A stretch of 43,445 nt of DNA from contig NZ_LMHM01000018.1 of assembly GCF_001427785.1 (NCBI RefSeq), forward strand, positions 554,169-597,613. Reading direction: 5' to 3'. The notes below the pieces were generated by a model that was given only the letters and a program-made list of their open reading frames with translations, was not told the DNA's origin and did not search any database. Shown piece by piece: positions 17,254-26,042 of the stretch (its first letter is position 1; each line of letters starts with the position of its first letter). Source of the DNA: Lysobacter sp. Root690 (GTDB lineage: Bacteria > Pseudomonadota > Gammaproteobacteria > Xanthomonadales > Xanthomonadaceae). The translations under genes and the position numbers were made by a program.

Positions 17254-18471
17254 CTACTCCTCGGCGTTGCGCCAACGCTCCTCGTTGCGTTTACTCTCAC
17301 TGTATTCCTGCATACGCCCGGGCCGTTGCGCGATGGGCTCGGCGGGATCAATCCTGATGTACTGCGCTCCCGTCCGTGCCATCGCCCGCTGCACCTGCGG
17401 GTGATGCGCGGCGTCGGCGACCACGTAGACGCGCCTGCGATCGAGCCGGCCCGCGGGCACCGAGGCCGCGATTCGCCTCAGGTGCTGCACCAGCACATCC
17501 TGCGACGGACTGGCCAGCAGGATGGTGGAGGAATCGGCGTTCTCGTTCGTCAGATAGCCGGCGAGGCGCTCGAGCGTATCGGGCTGATCCGGATCGCCGG
17601 GCAGTCGGATCACCAGAGAGCGCGCATCGTAGGGCTTCGCGTGACTGTCCAGGCGCAGCGCCGCCTCACCCAGGTATCGGTACCAATCCGACACATCGTC
17701 TCCGCGCGGAGCCAGCAGCGGCGCGCGCAACCACGCTTCATACGCGGCGGCCTCGGCGCGTCGATCGGCTTCGTAGCGCTCCACCGCCTTGAGCGCGCCG
17801 GCCCAGGCCCGCGTGTCGCCCGGCAGAGGCTGGCCGGTGCTCAGATCGAACTGACGCTCGACGTAATCAGGTTCGGCCGACATGCGTTGACCGAAGCGCG
17901 GCACTACTACCTGTAGCAGCAGACGTCGGCCATCGGCGGAAATGCGGTGGTCACCGCCCCATCGGATCGAGCTGACGCTGCGTTCGAGCGTGGCGATGTA
18001 CGGCTTGGGCAGGAAGTCCTTGAGCGCCAACGAGCGCAGCGCCTTTCCGCCGGCATCGTAGATCACCACCACGCGTGGGCCGAAGCCCACGCCGTGCCAA
18101 TCGTCGATCGTGACCGCCTGCCCCGACGGCGACACCAGCGCATCGACCGGCGCCACCTCGTTGAGCAAAGGCCCGTCCCACACCGTGCGCCACTGACCGG
18201 CGTGCAGGCGCTGCATGGTCGCCAGCGCGGTTTTCTGCGTTTCGCCCGCGCGGCCGCCGGCGTTGTCGCGGTCGTCGACCTTGTCCTGGAAATAGTCCAG
18301 TTGACTCGCGATCGGCCGCGGCCGCACCTCCAGCCGCCAGTTACGGTCGGCGGAAAAATAACTTTTGACCACCGGCATCTCCCACGAATCAGCGCGCGCG
18401 GGCGGCGTCCACAACACGCCGATCAGCGCAGACAGCGCAGCGGCGCGCAACAGATTTTCGATCGTGTGCAT
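17254..18471 (-). CDS. Secreted protein of unknown function
   Basis: 405 aa; I do not recognise the family. A Sec signal peptide is visible (hydrophobic stretch AAALSALIGVLWT ending in PPARADS, cleavage probably after ARA). The mature protein contains Asp/Trp-rich beta-like text (RTVWDGPLLNEVAPVDALVSPSGQAVTIDDWHG in short alternating strands, reminiscent of a propeller blade) and a C-terminal alpha/beta part with VYVVADAAHHPQVQRAM. The tail is strongly charged (SESKRNEERWRNAEE). The ATG at 18471 is chosen for its AGGGGA ribosome binding site 4 nt upstream and the signal peptide; the frame is open 60 codons further. It lies alone between the two nucleotide-transporter-like pairs, on the same strand. 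Confidence 0.75.
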   Translation of the reverse strand: MHTIENLLRAAALSALIGVLWTPPARADSWEMPVVKSYFSADRNWRLEVRPRPIASQLDYFQDKVDDRDNAGGRAGETQKTALATMQRLHAGQWRTVWDGPLLNEVAPVDALVSPSGQAVTIDDWHGVGFGPRVVVIYDAGGKALRSLALKDFLPKPYIATLERSVSSIRWGGDHRISADGRRLLLQVVVPRFGQRMSAEPDYVERQFDLSTGQPLPGDTRAWAGALKAVERYEADRRAEAAAYEAWLRAPLLAPRGDDVSDWYRYLGEAALRLDSHAKPYDARSLVIRLPGDPDQPDTLERLAGYLTNENADSSTILLASPSQDVLVQHLRRIAASVPAGRLDRRRVYVVADAAHHPQVQRAMARTGAQYIRIDPAEPIAQRPGRMQEYSESKRNEERWRNAEE

Positions 18472-18676
18472 GCAATCCCCTACATTCGCGCGCGCGTGGT
18501 GACCGCAGTGTTCCGTGACCGCCCTGCCCAGGCAAGGCCCAAAAATTCCGTTTTTTGGCGTAGGCCGACACGTTCCGCGGCCGAAGCGGATCGGCCACGC
18601 TTGACCGCGTCGGTTCGCGAGACTGGCTGCTTGCGCAACGCAGTCGTCCACCTCATCGGCTCGAGTCAGCCGGTAC

Positions 18677-19558
18677 TCAGGGTTTCTGTACCGGCCGGCC
18701 CGCCGCCTTCAACCTCAACCGCGAAATCTCCGGCGGCACCCCGAACCGCACCGGCAGGATGCTGGTGCCGATGCCGGTGGAGACGAACAGGTGCTTGCCG
18801 TGTTCGATCAGATAGCCGCCGGCGTAGCGTTGGTCGGCCGGCAGCACCGGCGTGCCGATCCACGGCAGTTTCACCTGGCCGCCGTGGGTGTGGCCGGCGA
18901 TCGTCAGCGACGCGCGCGCCGGAATGTCCGGGAACAGGTCCGGGTTGTGGGTCAGCGCGATCACCGGTGCGTCGTCGTTGACGCCGGCGAAGGCCTTGCC
19001 GATGTCGTGCGGGCTTTCCCACTTGTCGCCGATGCCGACCATCCACACGCGGCAGTTGCCCAGACGGGTCTGCACGGCCTGGTCTTCGAGCACGATCACC
19101 CCGGCCGCTTCCAGCGCCGCGCGCACCTTGTGTCCGTCCTTCCACCAATCGTGATTGCCGAGCACCGCATACACCGGCTTGCGCGCGGTCAGCGGGCGCA
19201 GGTGCGGCGCCATCTGGTCGGCGGAGATATAGGTACCGCCCAATACGCTCAAAATCACGTAGTCGCCGGCCATCAGCACCGCCTGGGCATCACTCTTGAC
19301 CAGTCTGGCGACGATCTCGTCGAGCTTGTCCAGGCCGTTGTGCGGCGAACCGGTATGCAGGTCGGCGACCACGTCCACGCGCAGGCCTTCGCATTCGCGC
19401 GACCAATGGGGCAAGGCGAATTCGTAGTCGCGCTCGATCAGTTGCCGCGGTTCCCAGAAGAATCCCCAGGCCAGGCACGCGACCGTACACAGCACCAGGG
19501 TGACCAGCACCCGTTGCAGCCATTGCTGGCGCGGCCACGGCCGCCAATCGCGCCTCAT
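18677..19558 (-). CDS. Membrane-anchored metallophosphoesterase
   Basis: 293-aa calcineurin-like phosphoesterase with an N-terminal transmembrane anchor (about residues 17-34). The five blocks of the family are visible: VVADLHTG (D66-x-H68), MAGDYV (GD at 98-99), VLGNHDWW (GNHD 134-137), ALTHNPD, and AGHTHGGQVKLP. These should bind a two-metal centre, and the pattern is like the YkuE/YaeI group, which act at the membrane surface on phosphodiester or lipid-pyrophosphate-type substrates. Substrate is undetermined. The ATG at 19558 overlaps the stop of transporter copy 2 by 4 bp, so the two are a coupled pair; an enzyme cleaving phosphates beside a nucleotide-type carrier is suggestive. Confidence 0.92.
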   Translation of the reverse strand: MRRDWRPWPRQQWLQRVLVTLVLCTVACLAWGFFWEPRQLIERDYEFALPHWSRECEGLRVDVVADLHTGSPHNGLDKLDEIVARLVKSDAQAVLMAGDYVILSVLGGTYISADQMAPHLRPLTARKPVYAVLGNHDWWKDGHKVRAALEAAGVIVLEDQAVQTRLGNCRVWMVGIGDKWESPHDIGKAFAGVNDDAPVIALTHNPDLFPDIPARASLTIAGHTHGGQVKLPWIGTPVLPADQRYAGGYLIEHGKHLFVSTGIGTSILPVRFGVPPEISRLRLKAAGRPVQKP

Positions 19559-20943
19559 GCCCGGGTGGTCTCGCAACGCTCCGCCGCATTGTTGCGCTGG
19601 ACCCAGCGCGCGACCCGCCAGCCGATCACGCCCGCGCCCGCCGCCGCCGCCGCGCTGATGCCGGCCAGCCCGGCCACGCCGACACCGACGCTGCGCAACG
19701 CGACCACGGTGGTCGCCACGGTCACGTCGCCGAACCGCCAGAACGCGGTATCGACCGCGTTCTTGCCCTTGTAGCGCAGGGTGCGCGCGGCGCTGGTGAA
19801 CAGGCTTTCGCGCGCTGGATTGACCATGCCGTAGGCCAGCCCGCGGCTGATCACCAAGGTGATCGCCACCGCCGGCATCGGCGCGATCGTCGCCGCCATC
19901 CCGGCCGGCAGCATCGCGATCAAGGCGCCATAGGCGGGAAACAGTTCGGTCAGCGGCGCATGCGCGTCGGCCACGATCGCGGTCAAGGTCAGGAACGCCA
20001 CCGTCACCACCGACCACACCCCGATCACCGACGCCGCGCCGCGTCGCGACAACAGCCACGGCGTGATCAGCACCTGCATGGTCAGGGCGACGAGGTTGGT
20101 CATCAGGTCCAGGTCGGCGGCGAAGCGCGTGCGCGCCACCGCGTCGGTGAAGGTCGCCTTGGAATAATCCACGACCAGGCCGTAATTGACCGTGCCGATC
20201 CAGTCGCCGAGCAACAGCAGCAGCGCCATCGAGGCCATGAATGGATTGGAGAAGATCTGCTTGAGCCCGTCGAGCATGCCACCGCCGATCGCCGCCTCGT
20301 GCGAGGCCTCGTGCCGGCGCGTGCCGTGGACGCGCGACCACTGCCCAAGCAAGGTCACGAACACCAGCGCCAGGCCGAGCAGCCCCGCCGACACCATCAG
20401 CAGCGGCGCCACTCCGATCCGGTCGACCAGCACCCGGGTCAGCACCGGACCGGCGAGCGAACCGACCGTGCCGCCGACCGCGATCACCGGGAACAACCGC
20501 CGCGCCTGGCCCTCGCTCCAGATGTCGGTCATGAAGCTCCAGAACACCGACACCACGAACAGGTTGAACACGCTGATCCAGACGAAGAACACCGTGCCCA
20601 ATGCGCGCGCGCTCAGCGGCCCGTGTTCGCCGAACAAGGGCATGAACGCGAGCAGGCAGACGATGAAGAAGCCGTACACCAGCGGCACCACCACCCGCCG
20701 CGGATAGCGCGAGACCAGGCCGGAGAACACCGGCGTCAGCGCCAGGGTGGCGATGAAGGTGGCCAGGTAGAACCACGGCAACTGGGTCGAACCGACCGCG
20801 CCGCTGAGTTGGTCGCGCAACGGCCGGATCACGTAGTACGCGGTCAGCACGCAGAAGAAATACCCCACCGAGAACGCGACCGCGCGCCACTCACCGCTAT
20901 GCACTCGCCCGGAGGGCAGGCTGGCGCCTTGAACTGCCGACAT
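19555..20943 (-). CDS. ATP/ADP-translocase-like (TLC/COG3202) transporter, copy 2
   Basis: 462 aa, about twelve transmembrane segments, clearly paralogous to the protein at 15645-17027. The shared landmarks are YFFCVLTAYYVIRPLRDQL at TM1, the WISVFNLFVVSVFWSFMTDIW segment, ARRLFPVIAVGGTVGSLAGP, and RYKGKNAVDTAFWRFGD near the C-terminus. The ATG at 20943 is chosen because CGGAG lies about 7 nt upstream and because the 76 codons open further upstream are Arg/Pro/His-rich and not membrane-like. Divergent from the GMC oxidoreductase gene. Its stop overlaps the metallophosphoesterase start. Whether it exchanges nucleotides or moves another anion cannot be decided here. Confidence 0.85.
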   Translation of the reverse strand: MSAVQGASLPSGRVHSGEWRAVAFSVGYFFCVLTAYYVIRPLRDQLSGAVGSTQLPWFYLATFIATLALTPVFSGLVSRYPRRVVVPLVYGFFIVCLLAFMPLFGEHGPLSARALGTVFFVWISVFNLFVVSVFWSFMTDIWSEGQARRLFPVIAVGGTVGSLAGPVLTRVLVDRIGVAPLLMVSAGLLGLALVFVTLLGQWSRVHGTRRHEASHEAAIGGGMLDGLKQIFSNPFMASMALLLLLGDWIGTVNYGLVVDYSKATFTDAVARTRFAADLDLMTNLVALTMQVLITPWLLSRRGAASVIGVWSVVTVAFLTLTAIVADAHAPLTELFPAYGALIAMLPAGMAATIAPMPAVAITLVISRGLAYGMVNPARESLFTSAARTLRYKGKNAVDTAFWRFGDVTVATTVVALRSVGVGVAGLAGISAAAAAGAGVIGWRVARWVQRNNAAERCETTRA

Positions 20944-21281
20944 TCCGTCGCTCCGTGAGTACAGCGCCGGCGGGCCGCCGGCTTTGCGGGGGTCGTGCTG
21001 TGCGTGTGGTGCTGGGTGGGGCAGGTCGTGCGGGTCGTGCGGTTTGAACGCGGCGCGGCGCGATGCACGGCATGACCGCATCGAACCGCTCGCCGCCCGC
21101 GGCGCCAACGTCGCGGCCATGCGGGTTGCCGGCACGGTAGCCCAAGGCGTCGCATATCGCCACCACGGCATCGGGCGGGATTCCTATCGGCCAGGATGTT
21201 GGGAGCATTTGCTCTAGTTTTGGCGCTTACGGTCGCCCCGTCAGCGCGACGACACACGCCGCGCGCCTGCGGGAATCGCCA
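20944..21281. other. Divergent intergenic region
   Basis: 338 bp between the start codons of transporter copy 2 (minus) and the GMC oxidoreductase (plus); both promoters should lie here. A slightly AT-richer patch (about 21200-21225, GCATTTGCTCTAGTTTTGG) could hold the plus-strand promoter. No palindromic operator or RNA was recognised. Confidence 0.4.
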
Positions 21282-22871
21282 GTGCCCACCGAGTTCGACT
21301 ACATCATCATCGGCGCCGGTTCGGCCGGCTGCGTGCTCGCCAACCGCCTGAGCGAAGATCCCGACGCGCGCGTGCTGCTGATCGAAGCCGGCCCGCGCGA
21401 CCTGCACCCGTTCATCCACATGCCCGCCGGCCTGGCCAAGCTGGTCAACAAGAAAGGCGTGAACTGGGACTACGACACCGCGCCGGAACCGCAGCTCGAC
21501 AACCGCACCCTGTGGTGGCCGCGCGGCCGCGTGCTCGGCGGTTCGAGTTCGATCAATGCGATGTGCTACATCCGCGGCGTGCCCGGCGACTACGACGACT
21601 GGGCCGCGGCCGGCGCCAGCGGCTGGGACTGGAACGGCGTGCTGCCCTATTTCCGCCGCAGCGAGCGCAACAGCCGCGGCGACGACGCGTTGCACGGCAG
21701 CATGGGCCCGCTGTATGTGTCCGACCTGCGTTATACCAACCCGCTGTCGGGCGTGTTCATCGAGGCCGGGCAACAAGCCGGTTTCGCTCGCAACACCGAC
21801 TTCAACGGACCGCAGCAACAAGGCTTCGGTTTCTACCAGGTCACCCAGAAGAACGGCGCGCGCTGCTCCAGCGCGGTCGCTTATCTCGACCCGGCGCGCG
21901 AGCGGCATAATCTGCACGTGGTCACCGGCGCGCTGGTCACCCGCATCAGCATCGAGAACGGCCGCGCCACCGGCGTGATCTACAGCAGCGGCGGGCGTTC
22001 GTATCACCAGCGCGCGGTGCGCGAGGTGCTGCTCAGCGGCGGCGCGCTCAATTCGCCGCAGTTGCTGATGCTGTCGGGCGTCGGCCCGGCCGATGAATTG
22101 CGCAAGCACGACATCGAGGTGCTGCACGACGCGCCGCAGGTCGGCCGCAACCTGCAGGATCATCTCGACGTGTGCACCCTGCAGCACTCGACCCAGCGCG
22201 TCACCTACGACCGCACCGGCGACCTGCGCGTCGCCTTCGACTACTACCTGCGCGGCCACAGCGGCCCCGGCAGCAGCAATCTCGCCGAGGCCGGCGGCTT
22301 CGTGCGTTCGGCGCTCGCGCCGGACGATCGCGCCGACATCCAACTGCATTTCGTGCCGGCGATGCTCGACGACCATGGCCGCCACCGCCTGGCCGGCGAC
22401 GGCTACACCGCGCATGCCTGCTTCCTGCGTCCGCGCAGCCGCGGCCACCTCGATCTGGCCAGCGCCAGCGCCGGCGACAAGGTGCGCATCCACGCCAACT
22501 ATCTCAGCGATCCGGAAGGCTTCGATCTGAAGATGATGCTCGAGTGCGCCAAGCTCTCGCGCACGCTGTTCGCGCAGAAAGCCTTCGACCCGTACCGCGG
22601 CGCGCCGATCTTCCCGGCCCGCACCGACCTCAGCGACGCCGAGCTGATCGAATTCGTGCGCGCCAAGGCCGAGTCGGTGTATCACCCGGTCGGCACCTGC
22701 CGGATGGGCGACGACGAGGCGGCGGTGGTCGACTCGCAACTGCGCGTGCGCGGCATCCAGGGCCTGCGCGTGATCGACGCCTCTGTGATGCCGAGCCTGA
22801 TCGGCGGCAACACCAATGCGCCGACCATCATGATCGCCGAGCGGGCTTCGGATCTGATTCGCGGGCGGTGA
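21282..22871 (+). CDS. GMC-family FAD-dependent alcohol/choline-type dehydrogenase
   Basis: 529-aa glucose-methanol-choline oxidoreductase. The FAD-binding loop GAGSAG is at residues 11-16, followed by RVLLIEAGP; the family block GRVLGGSSSINAMCYIRG and the second signature GALNSPQLLMLSGVGP are present. The catalytic pair is H468 in YHPVGTCRMG and N512 in GGNTNAP. The length and text fit the BetA/AlkJ-like membrane-associated alcohol or choline dehydrogenases rather than oxidases, but no betB or betI neighbour supports choline as substrate. The GTG at 21282 is used, with GGGA about 9 nt upstream, and the protein starts right at the first FAD strand (FDYIIIGAG). Downstream is a long inverted repeat. 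Confidence 0.92.
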   Translation: MPTEFDYIIIGAGSAGCVLANRLSEDPDARVLLIEAGPRDLHPFIHMPAGLAKLVNKKGVNWDYDTAPEPQLDNRTLWWPRGRVLGGSSSINAMCYIRGVPGDYDDWAAAGASGWDWNGVLPYFRRSERNSRGDDALHGSMGPLYVSDLRYTNPLSGVFIEAGQQAGFARNTDFNGPQQQGFGFYQVTQKNGARCSSAVAYLDPARERHNLHVVTGALVTRISIENGRATGVIYSSGGRSYHQRAVREVLLSGGALNSPQLLMLSGVGPADELRKHDIEVLHDAPQVGRNLQDHLDVCTLQHSTQRVTYDRTGDLRVAFDYYLRGHSGPGSSNLAEAGGFVRSALAPDDRADIQLHFVPAMLDDHGRHRLAGDGYTAHACFLRPRSRGHLDLASASAGDKVRIHANYLSDPEGFDLKMMLECAKLSRTLFAQKAFDPYRGAPIFPARTDLSDAELIEFVRAKAESVYHPVGTCRMGDDEAAVVDSQLRVRGIQGLRVIDASVMPSLIGGNTNAPTIMIAERASDLIRGR

Positions 22872-22874
22872 GGC

Positions 22875-22974
22875 CGGGAATCGGGAATGGGGAGTCGGGA
22901 ATCGGAAGGGCAAGAGCCGCGGCGTGCGCGTGGCGCTGCTCTTCCGATTCCCGATTCCCGATTCCCCATTCCCG
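22875..22974. repeat. Long inverted repeat of GGGAATC units
   Basis: Two 34-bp arms (22875-22908 and 22941-22974), each made of CGGGAATC-type units, are inverted to each other with about four mismatches. They flank a 32-bp GC-rich loop just after the GMC gene. A third copy of the second arm lies at about 23016-23044, and related units lie at 24555-24580 and 24663-24700. The transcript would form a very stable hairpin that could end or protect the GMC mRNA. Confidence 0.75.
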
Positions 22975-23153
22975 CCCAAGAGCTGAAATGACGCGCCAAC
23001 GGTGTGGCTTTTACGACTCCCGACTCCCCATTCCCGATTCCCGCCCCACCCATTAATCCCTGCAAAATCAGAATCCTGAATGCGATTGTTGCACAACTCC
23101 CTGAGATCGGCGCTAGAATCGGATCGACCCCGGCTAACCAGGCGCTGCGAGCG

Positions 23154-24554
23154 ATGAAACTCACCTCTTCCCGACGCTCACTCAACCCCTGGCGCCTGGG
23201 CACGCTCGCGGCCCTGCTGACCATGACCCTGGGCTCGACCGCGCAGACCTCGCTGCGCTGGCGCACGCCGGAACCCTCGCAGCCGGTCGCGCGCGCGCAA
23301 GGCTACGACGGCACCGCGCTGCCGGGCCTGAGCGCCGCGCCGCAGGACCTCAATCCGCGCGTGCAGCCGCTGTCGACCGATTTCGACGTGCGTCAGTTCG
23401 AAGCCATGGCGCAAGCGCTGGTCGCCGAGCAACGCATTCCGGGCATGGCGATGGCCATCGTCCACAACGGCCAGGTGCTCAGCGCGCGCGGCTACGGCAT
23501 CACCGACGTACGTAACGCCGAGCCGATCGACGCCCACACCGTGTTCCGCCTGGCCTCGCTGTCGAAGAGCTTCGCCGGCACCCTGACCGGCCTGCTGGTC
23601 AACGACGGCACCCTGCGTTGGGACAGCAAGGTCGTCGACTACATGCCCGGCTTCCAGTTGGTCGACCCCACCGCCGCGCGCAGCCTCACCGTCGCCGACG
23701 TGCTCAGCCATCGGGTCGGCCTGACCCACAACACCTACGACCGCGACCTGGAAAACTACGCCGACTATCGCGTGCTGACCCAGAAACTCGCGTACGCGCC
23801 GATGGCCTGCCAGCCCGGCACCTGCTACGGCTACCAGAACATCGCCTTCAGCCTTATCGGCGACGTGGTGTTCGCCGCCACCGGCGATTTCTACAGCCAA
23901 GAGGTGCAGCGCCGTTTGTTCAAGCCGCTCGGCATGAACGATGCGAGCCTGGGACTTGAAGGCATCACCGCCAGCGCGCGCTGGGCCAAGCCGCACGTGC
24001 GCGCGCGCGGCGGCTGGGCCTCGGTGACGCCGAAGCCGACCTATTACCAATTGCCGCCGGCCGCCGGCGTCAATGCCAGCGCCAGCGACATGGCGCAGTG
24101 GCTGATCGCCCAGACCGGCCATCGCACCGACGTGCTGCCGCTGCCGCTGCTCGCGACCTTGCATCAACCGCTGGTCGATACGCCGACCGAAATCCGCGGC
24201 TCGAGCTGGCGCCGCCAGCGTCTGAGCACGGCCGGTTATGCGCTGGGTTGGCGCGTGTTCGATTACGCCGGCCACCGCGTGGTGTTCCATGCCGGCGCGG
24301 TGCAGGGCTATCGCGGCATGGTCGCGATGCTGCCCGATCGCGACCTGGGCATCGCGGTGTTGTGGAACAGCGAAAGCGGCCTGCCGACCGGCATGCTGCC
24401 GACCCTGCTCGACCGCGCGATCGGCCTGCCGACCGAGCGCTGGCTCGACGTCGACGGCTTCGACGACCCGGGCCTGTACGCCTCCGAAGGCGTGACGCCG
24501 AGCCGCGAGGTCAGTGGCAGTAATGCGCAGAAGGCGACTGCGGCACCGCGGTGA
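23154..24554 (+). CDS. Secreted beta-lactamase-family serine hydrolase
   Basis: 466 aa, class C beta-lactamase/penicillin-binding-protein fold. A signal sequence follows a basic start (MKLTSSRRSLNPWR then LGTLAALLTMTLGSTAQT). The catalytic S-x-x-K is S135-L-S-K138 (FRLASLSKSFAG), the Y-x-N motif is Y227-Q-N229, and the third motif appears as HAG in VVFHAGAVQG, replacing K-T-G as in EstB-type esterases and DD-peptidases. A true beta-lactamase, a D-amino-acid peptidase or an esterase are all possible; the H-x-G form favours an esterase or peptidase. The ATG at 23154 gives the signal peptide; the 50 codons open upstream come from the repeat. A strong terminator follows. Confidence 0.9.
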   Translation: MKLTSSRRSLNPWRLGTLAALLTMTLGSTAQTSLRWRTPEPSQPVARAQGYDGTALPGLSAAPQDLNPRVQPLSTDFDVRQFEAMAQALVAEQRIPGMAMAIVHNGQVLSARGYGITDVRNAEPIDAHTVFRLASLSKSFAGTLTGLLVNDGTLRWDSKVVDYMPGFQLVDPTAARSLTVADVLSHRVGLTHNTYDRDLENYADYRVLTQKLAYAPMACQPGTCYGYQNIAFSLIGDVVFAATGDFYSQEVQRRLFKPLGMNDASLGLEGITASARWAKPHVRARGGWASVTPKPTYYQLPPAAGVNASASDMAQWLIAQTGHRTDVLPLPLLATLHQPLVDTPTEIRGSSWRRQRLSTAGYALGWRVFDYAGHRVVFHAGAVQGYRGMVAMLPDRDLGIAVLWNSESGLPTGMLPTLLDRAIGLPTERWLDVDGFDDPGLYASEGVTPSREVSGSNAQKATAAPR

Positions 24555-24626
24555 AGCCGGGATTCGAGAGTCGGGATTCGAGATTGGCAAAGCAGAAGCA
24601 GGCGTCTCGATTCCTGATCTAACAAC

Positions 24627-24657
24627 AAAGGCCCGCTGATCGCGGGCCTTTGCTTTT
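24627..24657 (+). terminator. Strong rho-independent terminator
   Basis: Perfect 10-bp stem AAAGGCCCGC / GCGGGCCTTT with loop TGATC, followed by GCTTTTTTG. It ends the serine-hydrolase transcript and, being nearly symmetric, could also serve the converging SRPBCC gene. Confidence 0.93.
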
Positions 24658-24684
24658 TTGCGGTTTCGAATCCCGAATCCCCAA

Positions 24685-25218
24685 TCACGAATCCCCGCTC
24701 TCAGCCACCTGCTTGAGCTTCGCCAAGCCCTTGTCGTAATCCTTGCCGACCATGCTGTCGAGCAGCAGGCCGAACCAGCGCGAGACAAGGTTGTTGCCGT
24801 GCTCGCTGTCCAGCGCCCAGGTCACGCGGGTACCGTCGCCTTCGCCTTTCAGGGTAAAGGTACCGGTGGCCTGAGTGCCGTCGAAGTCGAGCGCGTTGAC
24901 GATCTTCTGCTGCGGCACCGATTCGGTGATGCGCTGCGCGCCTTTGCCGACCTTGTCGCCCTCCCAGGCCATCGCCGCGCCGACGCCCGACTCCGGACCG
25001 CTGTAGCTGTACTTCGCGCTCGGCTCCAGTTCGTACCACGGCGACCACTCGTTGAAGCGCTTGTAGGAACCGAGCAAGGCATGCACCTCGCCCGGCGGCC
25101 GCGCGATCGAGATCGACCGCTCGACATGCGTACTCGCCGGCAACAGGAAGCCGCCGACCACGAACACCACCGCGAGCAGCACGACCAGATAAAGCAGTCC
25201 CTTGAACAAACCTTTCAT
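24685..25218 (-). CDS. Membrane-anchored SRPBCC (polyketide cyclase/START-like) protein
   Basis: 177 aa. An N-terminal transmembrane anchor (LLYLVVLLAVVFVVGGFLL, about 8-26) is followed by a helix-grip SRPBCC domain. The typical start is VERSISIARPPGEVHALLGSYKRFNEWSPWYE, with the family W-S-P-W motif, and later GDGTRVTWALDSEHG. Such domains bind hydrophobic ligands; the substrate is unknown. The ATG at 25218 has GGGGGA 5 nt upstream. Monocistronic and convergent with the serine-hydrolase gene across the terminator at 24627. Confidence 0.9.
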   Translation of the reverse strand: MKGLFKGLLYLVVLLAVVFVVGGFLLPASTHVERSISIARPPGEVHALLGSYKRFNEWSPWYELEPSAKYSYSGPESGVGAAMAWEGDKVGKGAQRITESVPQQKIVNALDFDGTQATGTFTLKGEGDGTRVTWALDSEHGNNLVSRWFGLLLDSMVGKDYDKGLAKLKQVAESGDS

Positions 25219-25396
25219 GGTGTTCCCCCGATGGCAGGTGCGAGTTGGATGCGATTGGATGATCGGCTGCGGCCAGCTTTGCGCCGATCCTACCGCCGGC
25301 CACCGCGACGCGAGCGTGCACGGCCCGACTTGCCGACGAGAGGCATGCGACCGAAGTCACGCGTCGGTGAGTTTGGGTGAACGAGGCGTCGAGCCC

Positions 25397-25745
25397 GCTC
25401 CCCACAACGAAGCGCCGACTCATCAACCACCACGTCCTCTCCCAACCATCATCCCCGCGAACGCGGGGATCCAGCGACTTCGACAACCCGCAATGAAGCG
25501 CCGACAAGCCAACCACGAACCCCTCTACCACTCGTCATCCCCGCGAACGCGGGGATCCGGTGACTTTGGGAAACCCGCGACGAAGCGCCGACAAGCCAAC
25601 CACGAAACCCTCTCCCACCCGTCATCCCCGCGAACGCGGGGATCCAGTGACTTTGGGAAACCCGCGACGAAGCGCCGACACGTCAGCAACGAAGCCTTTC
25701 CCATCCCGTCATCCCCGCGCAGGCGGGGATCCAGAGACTTCAGCG
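25397..25745. repeat. Tandem array of ~87-bp units, each with a palindrome
   Basis: Four copies of the palindrome ATCCCCGCGAACGCGGGGAT (the fourth reads GCGCAGGCGGGG) start at 25450, 25535, 25623 and 25710, so the period is 85-88 bp. Between them lies a conserved spacer carrying CGACGAAGCGCCGACAAGCC and CACGAA..CTCTCCCAC. A partial unit precedes the first palindrome, from about 25397. The spacers are copies of each other, so this is not a CRISPR. The palindrome is the widespread REP-like CCCGCG..CGCGGG element; tandem duplication of a longer unit is what is notable. Confidence 0.88.
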
Positions 25746-25969
25746 TCATCCAACAAGGACTGGCGGCAACAACGAGGCCGCCAACGCGACAGACCCGGCC
25801 ACCGGACGGAATCCGGCATTACGAAGGCAGCCGACTACGCGGCATCGCCGACACGTGCGGCAGGACTTTGACACTGCGCGCTCAAGACGTGGACGGACGA
25901 CCCCGGCCCGGCTGGTCGCCCGGACGCTCATCGCGGCGCGAGCCGCCAGCTCGCGAGCGCTAAGGCCCG

Positions 25970-26014
25970 CCACAAATAAAAAACTCTCCCCCCGCCTGGG
26001 CTGCGGGAGGAGAG
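25970..26014 (-). terminator. Rho-independent terminator of the H1-like gene
   Basis: On the minus strand a 12-bp stem (CTCTCCTCCCGC pairing with GCGGGGGGAGAG, one G-U pair) with loop AGCCCAG is followed by TTTTTTATTTGTG. It lies 29 bp after the stop of the histone-like gene. Confidence 0.93.
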
Positions 26015-26042
26015 CTGGATTACGGCAATCGGGTGTTTCTTA

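Noticed and set aside
25450-25733. CRISPR array
   Set aside because: Palindromes are regularly spaced, but the spacers are copies of each other and about 65 bp long, and no cas gene is present.
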